DNA of 64,000 nucleotides from Geosiphon pyriformis (Eukaryota; Glomeromycota; Glomeromycetes; Archaeosporales; Geosiphonaceae): NCBI GenBank assembly GCA_016748015.1, contig JAAOMT010000714.1, positions 101,840 to 165,839 of the forward strand, read 5' to 3'. Shown piece by piece: positions 1 to 10,438 of this stretch (position 1 is its first letter; each line of letters starts with the position of its first letter). The notes under the pieces were generated by a model. It saw only the letters and a program-made list of their open reading frames with translations, ran no database searches and was not told where the DNA came from. The position numbers and the translations under genes were made by a program.

Positions 1-2945
1 ACTTATCCTATTGTACTGATTGAGATGGCTTGCAAGATTCTCTCCAAAATACTCTCAAACAGGATTTCTTCAGCATGTAGCACTTATAATGTCTTTCATG
101 GTGACAATTTTTTGGTTTTGAAAGGTACAACAACACAGTCCCCCATTTTTGCAGTTGGTTCAATTATTGAGGATGCCCTGGAAAAAAACTGAGAACTTTG
201 GCTGGTCTTGCAGGATATGAGGAAAGCATATGATTCGGTTGGCTGGGAGCATTTGGAGAAGTGTCTGGTCAGAATTAAAATGTGCAACAGATTCATTTGG
301 TTTTTTGGCGGCATTCACAAAGGTCGCATTAATTGAGTCATAACAGATTTTGGTTTAACAGATTGTTATCGGGTCCATGATGGTTTAAATTAAGGAAAGA
401 TCTTTTCCCCCCTTCTGTGGTGCATTTTTTATGATCCCCTTTTGTGCAAAGTCAAGCATCAGAAGAGTATGTGTGAGTACAGGCTAATTTCTCATTTCGT
501 TTTCAAGAGTAGTTGTGTTGAGTCGCAGACTGGACTTTCTTTTTTTTTGCCACTAGCACCTTTGTTGATGATACAATTTGGATTGGCAGTAGTCAGAGTG
601 CTACTCAACACATTTTGGATGTTGCTAGCAAGTTTTTCTAAATTAATGACATTTCAATAAACAATAACAAAACTGTAGCTATTCCCATCAATTGTAGAGT
701 TGGAAATCCAGCTCTTTTCATTAGTGGTTTACCTATCTTTATAGCCAAAAAAAGTGAATCCCATCGGTATCTGGGCATATTTCTGTTGACTGAGGGTCTT
801 TCCAGACCTAGTTTAGCTAAAGCACATTTGGACATTTGTTTTTTTACAAATTTGGTTCTAAAAAAAACTATCTCAGATAAGCAGTTCTTATATTTGGTTT
901 CAGTAGTTTTCCAGCTTATTATTAGCTACAGGACACAGTTTAGCTTTGTTCCTATCGGCATTTGCAACAAGTGGGATGCTATGATTTGTAAGGGCCTGAA
1001 GCTCAAATCTGGACTTTCACTCGACTTTCCTAGTGATTCAATTCACCACCTCTCCTTTTATGGTTTGAAATCTTTCCTGCAGATTCAGTCTGAAGACAAG
1101 GTTGCTTCTCTTATTAATTTTGCCAACTCTGGTGGGATTGTAGGACGTTTGTTCTCTTATAGGTCTCATGATCTGCAGGTTTTGTGTTGGCACCCTATTT
1201 ATCCATTGAGTTCTCCTGTTCACATTCATATTAGTGCCTCTAATAATTTTTTGGTAGGTGTGGTTTGTGTGCTTTATAATTGCAAATTGTCTCTGAGTGG
1301 ATCCTTTGCCAATTCCTTTCATGTTAATAGTGGAATGCCCATGTCAACTGTTTTGGATGAATCAGTTTTCTCCAGGTGTCTCCCCTCACTTCAGCAGTAT
1401 GGTGTGGCCTTTGCAGACCAAATTTGTGATCATTATAGTACAGTCTTTGATTGGTCCATATTTAAGTGATGGAAGAAACTGGACTTCTGTGGCCCTATTC
1501 CTGAGTGGTTCAGGCTTTCTGCTATGTTTCTTGCTGGTGAGGACTCCTTTTCTGTTCGCATCTCAGTTCTTGCTGATATGAGTTCTTTGGACATTTTGGG
1601 TTCTTCTGGCTTTGGGTCTATCTGTAATCGTTTTTCACGGGTTGATGCAAGGATGTTGTCTGTCTATACTGATGGATTATTGAGAAATTTGGGTACAGTT
1701 GGCTGTAAAGCAGGTGCTGCAGCTTTTTTCGAGAACATTGGTATGGGTTTGGGTGTTGGTGTGTCTGGCTTGATGTCATCTACCATGGCTGAGTTACAGG
1801 CAATTGCGTTGGCTCTCGAGTGTGTTTCTGTTTTTAGTAATGTCCATTTGTTTTTGGATATTCAGTCTGCTTTGGATGCTTACAAATTAGAATTGGGTAT
1901 GGTGGCTCCTGATTTCTGGAATTGATGTTGAATTGAGTGTCAGCACATTGCCAACATCATTTCCAGTAAGGTCCTAAATGTTGCTTGGCACAAAGTCAAA
2001 GGTCATTCTGGGGTTTTGGGAAACGAGTATGCTGATGTGATTGCTGGTGCTAATTCTGTTTCTGACTGGTTTTTTCCTCCTCGCCTGGACAAACACTTTT
2101 TAATGGCTGATGGCAACATTGTCTCTGGCAATTCAAGGCACTTTGTCTGTAACACTTTTCATGTCATGTGTTATGCACATTGGGAAGTAGGGTCTGGTTC
2201 TAAGTTTTTGCCTGACAACTTGTAAGCTGATGTTGATTGGTTTCGCTCATCTTTGGTGTGGCATCCTGATTTGCATATGACCACTGGTTTTATTAGCAGG
2301 ATTTCGGCTAATGCACACTCTTATTTTATGAAGGCTTTGCATCATCAGTTGTCTGTGGCTGTTTGAAAATGGCTTTATAATAGACTTTATCCCAGTGTGT
2401 TGTGTTTATATTGTGGTAACGTGAAGGTGTCAGATCATGTTTTTTCTTGTGAGGTCAATGATTCTGCTTGGCGTCAGTTGTTGGATTCTCACATGAACAC
2501 TTGGAAAACACTTTCTGGTTCTTCTGTCTCTTCTTCATGTTTGTTGCAGTTGTTGTCATCTTGTGTTTCAGGTTCCTCAGTGTTCATGGCTTTTCATAAG
2601 GGTTTTGTTTTTAATAATTGGTTTTGTGAAGCTGTTTCCGTCTTCCATAGTCCCAAGATGGCATGTTTGAAGATTGTTAATTTCGTATGTTCTCTTGGCC
2701 TTGCTTTTAGAGATGAGATATGATTGGTTTGTGTCAAACATCGTGCCTATATGGAAAAGCACAGACTGATTTCTTTAGATAGCTCATCTCCTACTTCGGT
2801 CTCTGGTTTGACTTTGCATCTTTTTGCTGGTGTGATTGATTTGCTTGGTATCAATGAAGCTTTTGGTGTGCATTTTGGTTTTCACAAGTCTTGCATGTTT
2901 TTCTCCAGCATTGGTAATTCGGTTTCTGTCTATATTGCTGTGTAG
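1..2945 (+). pseudogene. LINE ORF2 remnant: reverse transcriptase, RNase H, zinc finger (copy A)
   Basis: The protein would copy LINE RNA into DNA at a nicked target. The reading frame starts inside the RT fingers/palm; QDMRKAYDSVGWEH lies near 215-255 and the catalytic FVDD box at 561-572 is intact. RNase H residues follow: YTDG near 1664, ELQAIALALE near 1790 and GHSGVLGNEYAD near 2000. A CX2C...HX4C finger (CLYCGNVKVSDHVFSC) lies near 2403-2450. It is broken by in-frame stops TGA 190, TGA 334 and TAA 391 and by TGA at 1467 and 1923. A frameshift occurs in the T run near 540: upstream codons are in one frame and the FVDD box is in another. Most stops fit single C:G to T:A changes of Trp, Gln or Arg codons. 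Confidence 0.88.
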
Positions 2946-3086
2946 TGTTGTTCTGACTGGCCCGAGTGGCTGGTCATGTGTAAAAAATGCATGATTCACG
3001 TCTAGTTTAGATCATTTCTTTGATGTATAGTGCTAGGTTGTGTGTGGACCTCACTTGTTAAATTTAAAAAAAAAAAAAAAAAAAAT
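2946..3086 (+). repeat. LINE 3' UTR block and A tail (copy A)
   Basis: Directly after the ORF2 stop comes a block beginning near GGCCCGAGTGGCTGGTCA, then a GCATGATTCACG segment, then GACCTCACTTGTTAAA and an A run. The same order of blocks follows ORF2 in copies B, C, D1, D2 and E, and ends the ORF1-only elements. It is probably the recognition end for the reverse transcriptase; this role is inferred from conservation. Confidence 0.85.
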
Positions 3087-3130
3087 AGTATTAGTGACAA
3101 GATAATTTTTACTGAAGTTTTAAGTAATTA

Positions 3131-3386
3131 NNNNNNNNNNNNNNNNNNNNNNNNNNNNNNNNNNNNNNNNNNNNNNNNNNNNNNNNNNNNNNNNNNNNNN
3201 NNNNNNNNNNNNNNNNNNNNNNNNNNNNNNNNNNNNNNNNNNNNNNNNNNNNNNNNNNNNNNNNNNNNNNNNNNNNNNNNNNNNNNNNNNNNNNNNNNNN
3301 NNNNNNNNNNNNNNNNNNNNNNNNNNNNNNNNNNNNNNNNNNNNNNNNNNNNNNNNNNNNNNNNNNNNNNNNNNNNNNNNNNNNNN
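3131..3386. other. Assembly gap (256 N)
   Basis: Undetermined bases. The gap hides the junction between the tail of copy A and the 5' part of copy B. Confidence 1.
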
Positions 3387-4301
3387 GGTGTGAAAATTTT
3401 GGTAAATACTAATCTCAAAAAATTAGCAATATATTTAGATTGAACTGTAGTATTAAAAAAAATTTCAGTTAAAATATTGGCTAAAACAATATATATTGTA
3501 CTTTTTAAATTTGGTATCATTAAATCAATTAAAATACAATTGATAAAACTGATAAAAGACTATAATCGAATTTGATCAATTAAATTACACTAATCTGACC
3601 ATAAAAAAGTGATTTATTCTAATTAAAAAAGATGCTATATATGTTATTAAAACTAATATAGACAAAAAAACATGAAATGTAAGAGATTGTAATAGAATAC
3701 TGCTCTATATACTGTTAATAAAAACAAATGTTTATGATATTTAAAACTTTATTGAATTTATGGATAAGAAAATGTGTATAATAAATTCTTATCCAATTAC
3801 ATATAGTTAAGCCAGATGTGCTGTAATTTGTTTTAATTCTGCTAAGTTATTAAATACTATTATAAAAACTACATTAATTTTAAGAGATGTCAATTTGCAC
3901 TGGTTTTATTTAAGTTCTATTAAGTATGCAAAGTATGAGAATTTAAATCATATATTTTTAAGCTGTACTATAAGTGAAAAAAATTTTTCTAGTGGTTTAC
4001 TTTATAGAATTTTGTTAAATAAAGATAAAAACAAATTAGTTATTATCTATGCCAAATATTTAATACTTATTACACATTCTGTGTCTTTTAATAATGTTTT
4101 TTGAACCAAAATTGTTGACAAATTCTTTTTTCTCTTCTTTTCTATGCAAAATAATTCAGTAAATTATAGCTTTTTATTGAAGGTAAAATCTTTTTTGTTT
4201 ATATTTGAAGATAAAATAATTAATTTATTAATTATAGTTATAGGCCTGCTGGTCAAGATAAATAATAAAAGTTTGGGTTTAATTATTTTTTCTAACAATG
4301 A
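3387..4301 (+). pseudogene. LINE ORF1 remnant (copy B)
   Basis: This is a decayed nucleic-acid-binding ORF1. Readable stretches include the RNA-binding-like core and the knuckle region near 3900-3970, where YAKYENLNHIFLSC stands for an expected CCHC knuckle. Two Cys have become Tyr (TGT to TAT), a G-to-A change. The ORF ends in TGA at 4299-4301, which overlaps the ORF2 start in ATGA. Many in-frame stops are present, so there is no product. Confidence 0.75.
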
Positions 4302-7300
4302 CTGATTTGATCTAAAAAATTGCTATGTGTAATATTAAAGGTGTTAATATTTTTATTAAGTAAAAAAATATTATTTATTGACATATGAATTTGGATAACA
4401 TAATTTTTATTATTATAGAAACCAAATTAAGGTCTAACATTAAGCCATAGATTATGAATAAGTTCAATAAAGTCTGTATTTTTATTTTTGGTTTAAATAT
4501 GAGTTTTTGTGGTACAAAAGTGAGCATAATTATGAACAGTTCTCTGGCTCAGCATGTTTTAAAGATTGATAAAATTTCAAGTTAACTGATTTTAATTTAT
4601 TTTCTGTTTAAAAACAAGCTTTCAGTAATAATTTTGGGTTTGTATGCTGGTGTTTTTTTAATTTTAGATTTGAACAAACTCTGAAAATCAATATTTTTAT
4701 TGTCAAAATAGTTAATTCCAGCATTTTTGTTATTTTGAATAAAGATTTTAATGAAAATAGATTTAAAAAAAGTGCAAATTTCAGAAAATGCTCAGATATA
4801 AAACTGGTTAATTTATTTATTGGACATTTTTTAGTCAAAGTTTCTACTTAAAGCAACTTTAATAGAGCTAAAAAAGTTATTAACTATATTTTTGTTAGTA
4901 ATAATTTGTTATTAACAGTTGCAAATTATAAGATTAGCTGTGTATTTGAATTTTTTAATACTAATTACAAAGCAGTTATGGTTTTAATTAGTTTAAAAAG
5001 TCTCTTGAATGTTTATTTAAATATTATTTATAAGCAAATGAATAAAACTCAATTGAAGTTCAAGATTAGAAATGCTTATAGTGTTAAGTAAAATAGTTTT
5101 TACAACAATTTTTTTACTAATTTTTTTTTAATAAAAAATAAATTTGAAAGAGTAAATGTGAAAAATAATTTAAATATAATGTAGAAATTCTTAAGAGATG
5201 TAATAATAGAATTAGCTAACAAAACATTTTTTAAATATTAGTATAGTAAAGTCAAATGTTTTTTAACAAACAGTTATCAAAATTTTTCAAATTGAAATTG
5301 TTGGTTGCTAAGATAATAAAATTTCTTAGATTTAATAATATATCTAAAACTAAATATTTTCTCTATATTTGATTGGTTGCTAATAAAAATAAAGCTTTAA
5401 AAGTGCAAATTATGGTTCAAAATAATGCCAAATTAGTAAATATTTTTAGTTGTTTGTTTAAAATAAGAAAAATTTATTGCAAGTTCAAAATATACAAGTC
5501 CAAAACAGCAGAAGTAATTATTATTAAAGATGTAATTAAAAAGAAAATGGAAAGTTTTTGTTTAAATAAAAACCACATAATTAAGAATATTTTAGAAAAA
5601 ATTTTTTGCAAAATAGTATTGGATTATTTAATAATTAATAAGAAACTAATTTTGGAACTATTAATTGTTAAAGCCAAAGTTAATGCTATCATAAAAAGTT
5701 GAATCAAAAAATGAGCAGTTTTAAGATTTGTGTCTGAAATTTGGGCTAATTAGTATGTTTTTTTGAACTATATAAACAATAGTGTATTTTGAAACATTAT
5801 GAAAATTATTGTTTTAAGGAATTGGTTTATGTGATCATAAATTTGCCAGATAAAAAAACTGCTAGTCTAAGTGACATCTCTAATAAATTGTAAGAAAATT
5901 GTAGTAATAATATCTTCAAATGTCTTTTAAGTTTTCTAAACTTGTGTTTAACTCTAAGTGTAGTTTCAATTCAATAGAAAAAAATGTTGGGTTTTAATAA
6001 TACCTAAGTCTTATAAATAAAATAAAATTTTAATGAATACTTGATCTATTACTCTGATTAAAATGGCCAGAAATTTTTTTTTAAGATTTTCTTAAATCAA
6101 ATTTCATTTGCTTACAGCAAATTTAATGTTTTTTGTGAGAATAACTTTTCTGTTTTAAAAAGTATTTTAACATAATTATTTATTTTTACTGTTGGCTCAA
6201 TGGTAAAAGATGCTCTAAAAAAAAATAAAAAAATATGACTGATTTTACAAAACATGTACAAAATATATGATTTTGTTAATTGTCATTAATTAAAAACTAG
6301 TTTATAATATATTAAAATATGTAAAAAGTTTATTAGTTTTTTTAGCAATATTTATGAAAACAAGATAAACAAAAGTATAACAAACTTTGGGCTAACAGAT
6401 AGATATCAAGTATATAATAGACTGAATTAAAATAAAATATTTTTTTCTCTTTTCGGAATGATTTTTTATGATTTTTTTTTATGTAAAATCAAAAAGCATA
6501 AAAATTTGTGTAAATATTAAATTAATACCAAGTTTGTAATCAAAACAGACAAAATAAAAGCCATAAGAAGAAAAACTTTTTTTTTGTGACTAATACATTT
6601 ATTAATAATATTATCTGAATTGAAAATAGCCAAGCTTCTATACAGTATATTTTGAATATTGTTAATAAATTTTTTCTTTTAATAATATTGAAATCAACAA
6701 TAACAAGACAATAGTTATTTCTATTAACCAAAAAGTTAAGAAAGCTTCTTTAAAAATTAGTGAGTTATCTATTTTAATTGCCAAAAGCAGTATGTTATAC
6801 AGATATTTAAGTATTTTTTTATTAACAAAAAATTTATTCAAGTCTAATTTGGCCAAGATTTGGTTTAATATCAGGTTTTTTTTAAATTTGGTATTGAAAA
6901 AAGCTATTACAAATAAACAATTCTTTTATTTGGTTTTGGCTGTTTTATAGTTTATAGTTAAATATTAGTTATAATTTAGTTTTGTGTTTTTTGAGATTTG
7001 CTGTTAATAAAATGTTTTGATTAGAAGAAGTTTTAAGCTAAAGCTGATTTGTTATGTAATTTTTCTAATGAAACACTATATTATCTTTTATTATATAATT
7101 TAAAGTTATTCTAACAAGTCTAAGCTAAAAAAAAAGTTATTTTAGTTGTTGCTTTTGTAAATACTACAGGTATTCTTGGTTGGTTTTTTGATTACTGGTT
7201 TTTGAATTTACAAATTTTGGGCTGGACCTCTTTAAATCTCTTATAGTATTTAGCTAGATTACAAGTTAGCTTTTTTAATAATTTTTTGGCTAAAGTGAGG

Positions 7301-8939
7301 TGTATTTTTTTAGATAATAGTTTCTTATTGACAAATAATTTACCTTGTGTATTTTTCAGTCCTGACAAGTTTTTTATATTAAGTATTTTAAAAACTTCTT
7401 TGTACTTTGACAAAATAGCTTTTCTGAAGAGATTTGGTGTGACTTTTTGTAACAAATTTTTAAATAAACATGATAAAGTCATGAATTAAAAAACATTTTA
7501 TCACTGGAAAAAGTTGAATTCCAAAGAGCCTATGTTTTCTTGGTTTATTCTGACATTAAACTTTCTGCACAATATTAGTTTTATATCTGTCTCTTCTAAT
7601 ATAGTTTTTAATACAAAAAGTAATAGTATTTTATTAACAGATTAGTTTTTAATTTTAAAAAAACATATTCATAAGATTTGGTTAAATACAATCAATATTT
7701 ATATAGATAAGTTTTTGATAAGTTTAGATTCTTTTACTATAACTGATAGAATTGCTGTGTATTTTTCTAAAGTGAACTTGAATGTTGGTATTAAGATTTA
7801 TAAGTTGTTGTTATTAATAATGAGTGAATTACAAACTATTGTTTTGGTTTTAGAATATATGTACTTCTTTTGTACTGTGATTATATACTTAGACAATTAA
7901 GCTGTCTTGAATATATGTGTTTTAAAATTGAAGTTATTAGGTTCTGATTTTCAAAACTGCTGTTGGATAAAAAAAAACATATTGTTAACTTGTTAAGAAC
8001 AAAGAACTTTTAGTGGTTTGGTCAAAAGTTAAAAAACATTTAAGTGTTTTGAATAATGTTTATATGAATATTTTAGCAAACAGTACTGTCTGTTTCTCTT
8101 TAGTGCTGGCCAATAATATGTATAAATGTTTTGTTATGGCCAATGGTTTAAAAATATCTGATAATATTTATTATTTTATTTAAAATATATATAAATTAGT
8201 AAGTTGTGCTTGCTAAAAAACTGGATCTAATTTCAAAATATTAGAAAATTTTTTGGTTTAGAATATTAATTAGATCCAGACTATTGTAATTTAACATCTA
8301 AATTCACACATACTGTCAAATTTCACAAGTAAGACTTCAACTAATTTGTGCATATATTTTATAAAGACAATTTACAGAAGGCTGTTTATTGTAATCAGAA
8401 AAAAACTTCATAACAAAAAATATTCAGGTGTTTTGTGTTTGTATTATAAAGAGGTTAAATTTTTTGATTATGTATTTACTTGTTTTAAGAAGACTGAGTT
8501 CTAAAAAAAAGATTTTGCTTAACCAAATTAAAATTTGTAAATTATTAATAAAGCTTTATACTTTGTTGTCTTCTATAATTGTAAAATCTTTTTTGTTATG
8601 TTTATTAGATATAGAACTGTATATTTTTTTATAAGAGCTTTATGCTTAATGATTGATACTATAAAGTTTTACAAATGTTCAAAAATTGTAAAAAAACTGT
8701 TCAGATTTTAATTAATTTGTGTACAATTTGGGTAAACAATTTTGTTTTAAGTTATAGAAGTTCAAGTCTAAATACAGAACAAATATAAAAAAATATGGTT
8801 TAATTAATAATTTTAAGATAGTATCTGATGGGTTTTATACTATAAAATCAAATTTATTAGATAAAACAATTAGATTGATTGGTATTAATAAGTTATTTGA
8901 AATTAGCTTTGGTTTTTATAAGCTTTGTTTGTTTTTTTT
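4298..8939 (+). pseudogene. LINE ORF2 remnant: endonuclease, RT, RNase H (copy B)
   Basis: ORF2 begins at the ATG of ATGA (4298), followed by a Trp-to-stop codon and MCNIKGVN, the APE endonuclease opening. DFNEN near 4750 and NTNYKAV near 4960-4980 mark endonuclease blocks; the latter has Tyr where copy E has the catalytic His. The RT catalytic box reads FINN near 6590 instead of FVDD. RNase H is recognisable as IYIDKFL near 7697 and SELQTIVLVLE near 7820. Coding similarity ends at FYKLCLFFLD near 8920-8942, where another element was inserted. The ORF is full of TAA and TAG. Confidence 0.78.
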
Positions 8940-8966
8940 GGATTTTTTTTTTTTTTTTATATTTTA

Positions 8967-9080
8967 ACGAGTGAGACCCAAATACCACCTAAACTATGAT
9001 ACCACAGAAGGGATTACATTATAGGCATAAATCATGCGTTTTCTACATGTGATCAGACACTCGGCCCAATCAAGGACTCA
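8967..9080 (-). repeat. LINE-type 3' UTR of element F5
   Basis: On the - strand the block reads GGGCCGAGTG, CTGATCACATGT, GCATGATTTATGCC and ends TTTGGGTCTCACTCGTTAAA. This parallels the LINE E 3' UTR at 46261-46380 almost block for block. The GCATGATTTATGC core can fold into a small hairpin. Confidence 0.85.
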
Positions 9081-9701
9081 CTACGTTGAATCAAAAGTAG
9101 GTGGAAATAATCCCAACCCATGAATTCTCTCAATGATATCATTCAAATTCCTAGAGTCAAAAATAAACTCACTAAGAAACAATCTAGTAGACTCAATATT
9201 GCCTCTGGTTTCAGCACCAGACATACGCCACAAAGCAATAACACGCTCAATAGTGTCTTCACTTAAAAAAAAAGGCTTAGCAGCCAACATATCATCATAG
9301 TTCATATCACCAAAGTCAACCTCAGATCTAAGACAAGCAATGTCCTTGGAAACCCCAACCAAGAGATTAGAAAAATTGTTAGCAGCACTCTTTATAGAAA
9401 TGAGATTCTTCTCGACCTGAACAGCCTTAGCAGCATTATCATTAAGAAGACGAGACACCAAAGCAACCAAAGAACCAACAAGCTCAACAATAGACTTAAC
9501 CAGAGCAGTCAAATCCGAAATCTGCTTTTCCAAAAAGTCCAATCTAGAACCAACAGCAGGATCAACAACAGAAGCAGCCAAAAAAGCCACCAAAGGAAGA
9601 AGCTCAGAAAAACCAGAAGGAGCAGCAGTCTTGGCATATAAAGCAAAACCCACAAAACGAGACTTGAAAACCTTGGGAATCTTGAGAGTGGGGAGTGGGG
9701 A
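9081..9701 (-). CDS. ORF1-like coiled-coil protein of element F5 (5'-partial)
   Basis: The open frame has no internal stop from 9701 to the TAG-type end at 9081, about 206 codons, and is still open at its 5' edge. It is therefore the C-terminal part of a longer protein, and GTG at 9653 is not a convincing start. An Ala/Pro-rich opening is followed by a heptad-like stretch (RLDFLEKQISDLTALVKSIVE) that suggests a coiled coil. An acidic segment and a tail FIFDSRNLNDIIERIHGLGL follow. The same succession (KVF, FV, LY-K, FLEAKLTKLTTLIEFI) can be read in the decayed copy F1 at 36980-36627. It resembles the coiled-coil tail of LINE ORF1 proteins. The function is probably RNA packaging, or none. Confidence 0.6.
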   Translation of the reverse strand, partial: SPLPTLKIPKVFKSRFVGFALYAKTAAPSGFSELLPLVAFLAASVVDPAVGSRLDFLEKQISDLTALVKSIVELVGSLVALVSRLLNDNAAKAVQVEKNLISIKSAANNFSNLLVGVSKDIACLRSEVDFGDMNYDDMLAAKPFFLSEDTIERVIALWRMSGAETRGNIESTRLFLSEFIFDSRNLNDIIERIHGLGLFPPTFDST

Positions 9702-9721
9702 GGATTTAAGTAAAGAGATTA

Positions 9722-9870
9722 CTGTTCATATAAGAATTTAATATTGTTTTAATTGATCTAAGTAACTAGTTATATGTAATAAAAATGTAAATTATATTTA
9801 GTTAAAATTTTTAGTTTTAATTCTATATATTATAGAGTAATTGAATTGTATTCATAAAATATTAATAAAA
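9722..9870 (+). repeat. Continuation of LINE B 3' UTR
   Basis: TGTTTTAATTGATCTAAGT followed by AACTAGTTATATGTAA matches the 3' UTR order of copies C and D2 after C-to-T and G-to-A decay. It ends in an A-rich stretch near 9860. It proves that the - strand element at 8946-9701 was inserted into copy B. Confidence 0.7.
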
Positions 9871-10297
9871 AAAAATAATTATTTATATATACCAAAATTT
9901 TTATATATATAAACAAAATTTGTTTTAATATTTATATTAATTATATATTTAAAACATAATTTAATAATTTAATTTTTTTATATTTTATATATGTAAAAAT
10001 TAAAATATTTAATATTATATATCTTTTTTATATTATAATAAACAATTTGTAATACAAAAATTTATTATTTTTATATATAAATTTAAATATTACATGAATA
10101 TTATTTTGTTTTAGTTTATAATATTAATTAATTTTTTATTTAAATTTATTTTTGAGTTTTATTTTTTATTAAATACATTTAATAATATTATAACAAAATT
10201 AAATTTTTAAAAATTTATTTTATTATATTATAAATTAATAATTTTAAGATTAATTAATTTTTATAAAAAATTCAAATAAATTGATTTTTAATATTAT
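9871..10297. other. AT-rich spacer, no gene seen
   Basis: Nearly pure A/T with short homopolymers. I see no reading frame and no recognisable element between LINE B and the target duplication of LINE C. Confidence 0.7.
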
Positions 10298-10308
10298 AAA
10301 TGTTTTAA
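10298..10308 (+). repeat. Left target site duplication of LINE C
   Basis: AAATGTTTTAA lies immediately before the element and is repeated exactly at 17205-17215 after its A tail. Confidence 0.75.
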
Positions 10309-10438
10309 AAAAACTCTTTCTTTCGTTGATCCCCTAGTCACAATGAGAGCTTTGAGTCGTCACTGAAATAGCCTTCTTTTTTCCTTTCTCCTTCACCTTT
10401 CTTCAGTTATTTCTTCAGAAATTCCCCTTTTTGTGGCT
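10309..10438 (+). promoter_or_regulatory. 5' UTR / probable internal promoter region of LINE C
   Basis: This leader of about 130 nt includes a long pyrimidine tract (about 10373-10405) and precedes the ORF1 ATG at 10439. A decayed version stands in the same place in copy D1 (about 17290-17390), so it belongs to the element. An internal promoter is expected for full-length LINEs but nothing in the sequence proves it. Confidence 0.5.

Larger units (their letters stand above)
1..3086 (+). mobile_element. LINE copy A, 3' part of a non-LTR retrotransposon (left end outside window)
   Basis: The window opens inside a reverse transcriptase domain and runs through RNase H, a C-terminal zinc finger, a short 3' UTR and an A run at about 3065-3085. 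The order matches the better-preserved copies C and E further right, and wording such as HQKSMCEYR and GLSRPSLAKAHLDI is closest to copy E. Copy A is only moderately decayed. The 5' half lies left of the window, so insertion boundaries and target duplication cannot be judged. Confidence 0.9.
8946..9701 (-). mobile_element. ORF1-only, LINE-tailed element F5 (5'-truncated), inserted in LINE B
   Basis: Read on the - strand, this is an open reading frame (9701-9081), a LINE-type 3' UTR (about 9080-8967) and a poly(A) tail seen as a T run at about 8945-8958. The flanking GGATTT at 8940-8945 and 9702-9707 is a plausible short target duplication. LINE B coding sequence ends on one side and its 3' UTR resumes on the other. 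There is no ORF2. The composition is much less AT-rich than B, so this is a younger insertion. Confidence 0.8.
3387..9870 (+). mobile_element. LINE copy B, strongly AT-decayed, interrupted by an ORF1-only element
   Basis: From the end of the N gap the sequence can be aligned by eye with LINE E-type ORF1 and ORF2. For example, AKILVNTNLKKL corresponds to the VNTDLKCL region of E. Nearly every Gln, Trp and Arg codon has become a stop. Coding similarity stops at 8939 and the LINE 3' UTR resumes near 9722. Between them sits a - strand element (8946-9701), so B was the older target. The 5' end lies in or before the gap. Confidence 0.85.

Noticed and set aside
1038-1322. Antisense frames inside LINE ORF2 (also 11065-11433, 11815-12276, 15173-15596, 13059-13502 and similar)
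   Set aside because: They are shadows of a conserved + strand coding frame with no motif or start context of their own.
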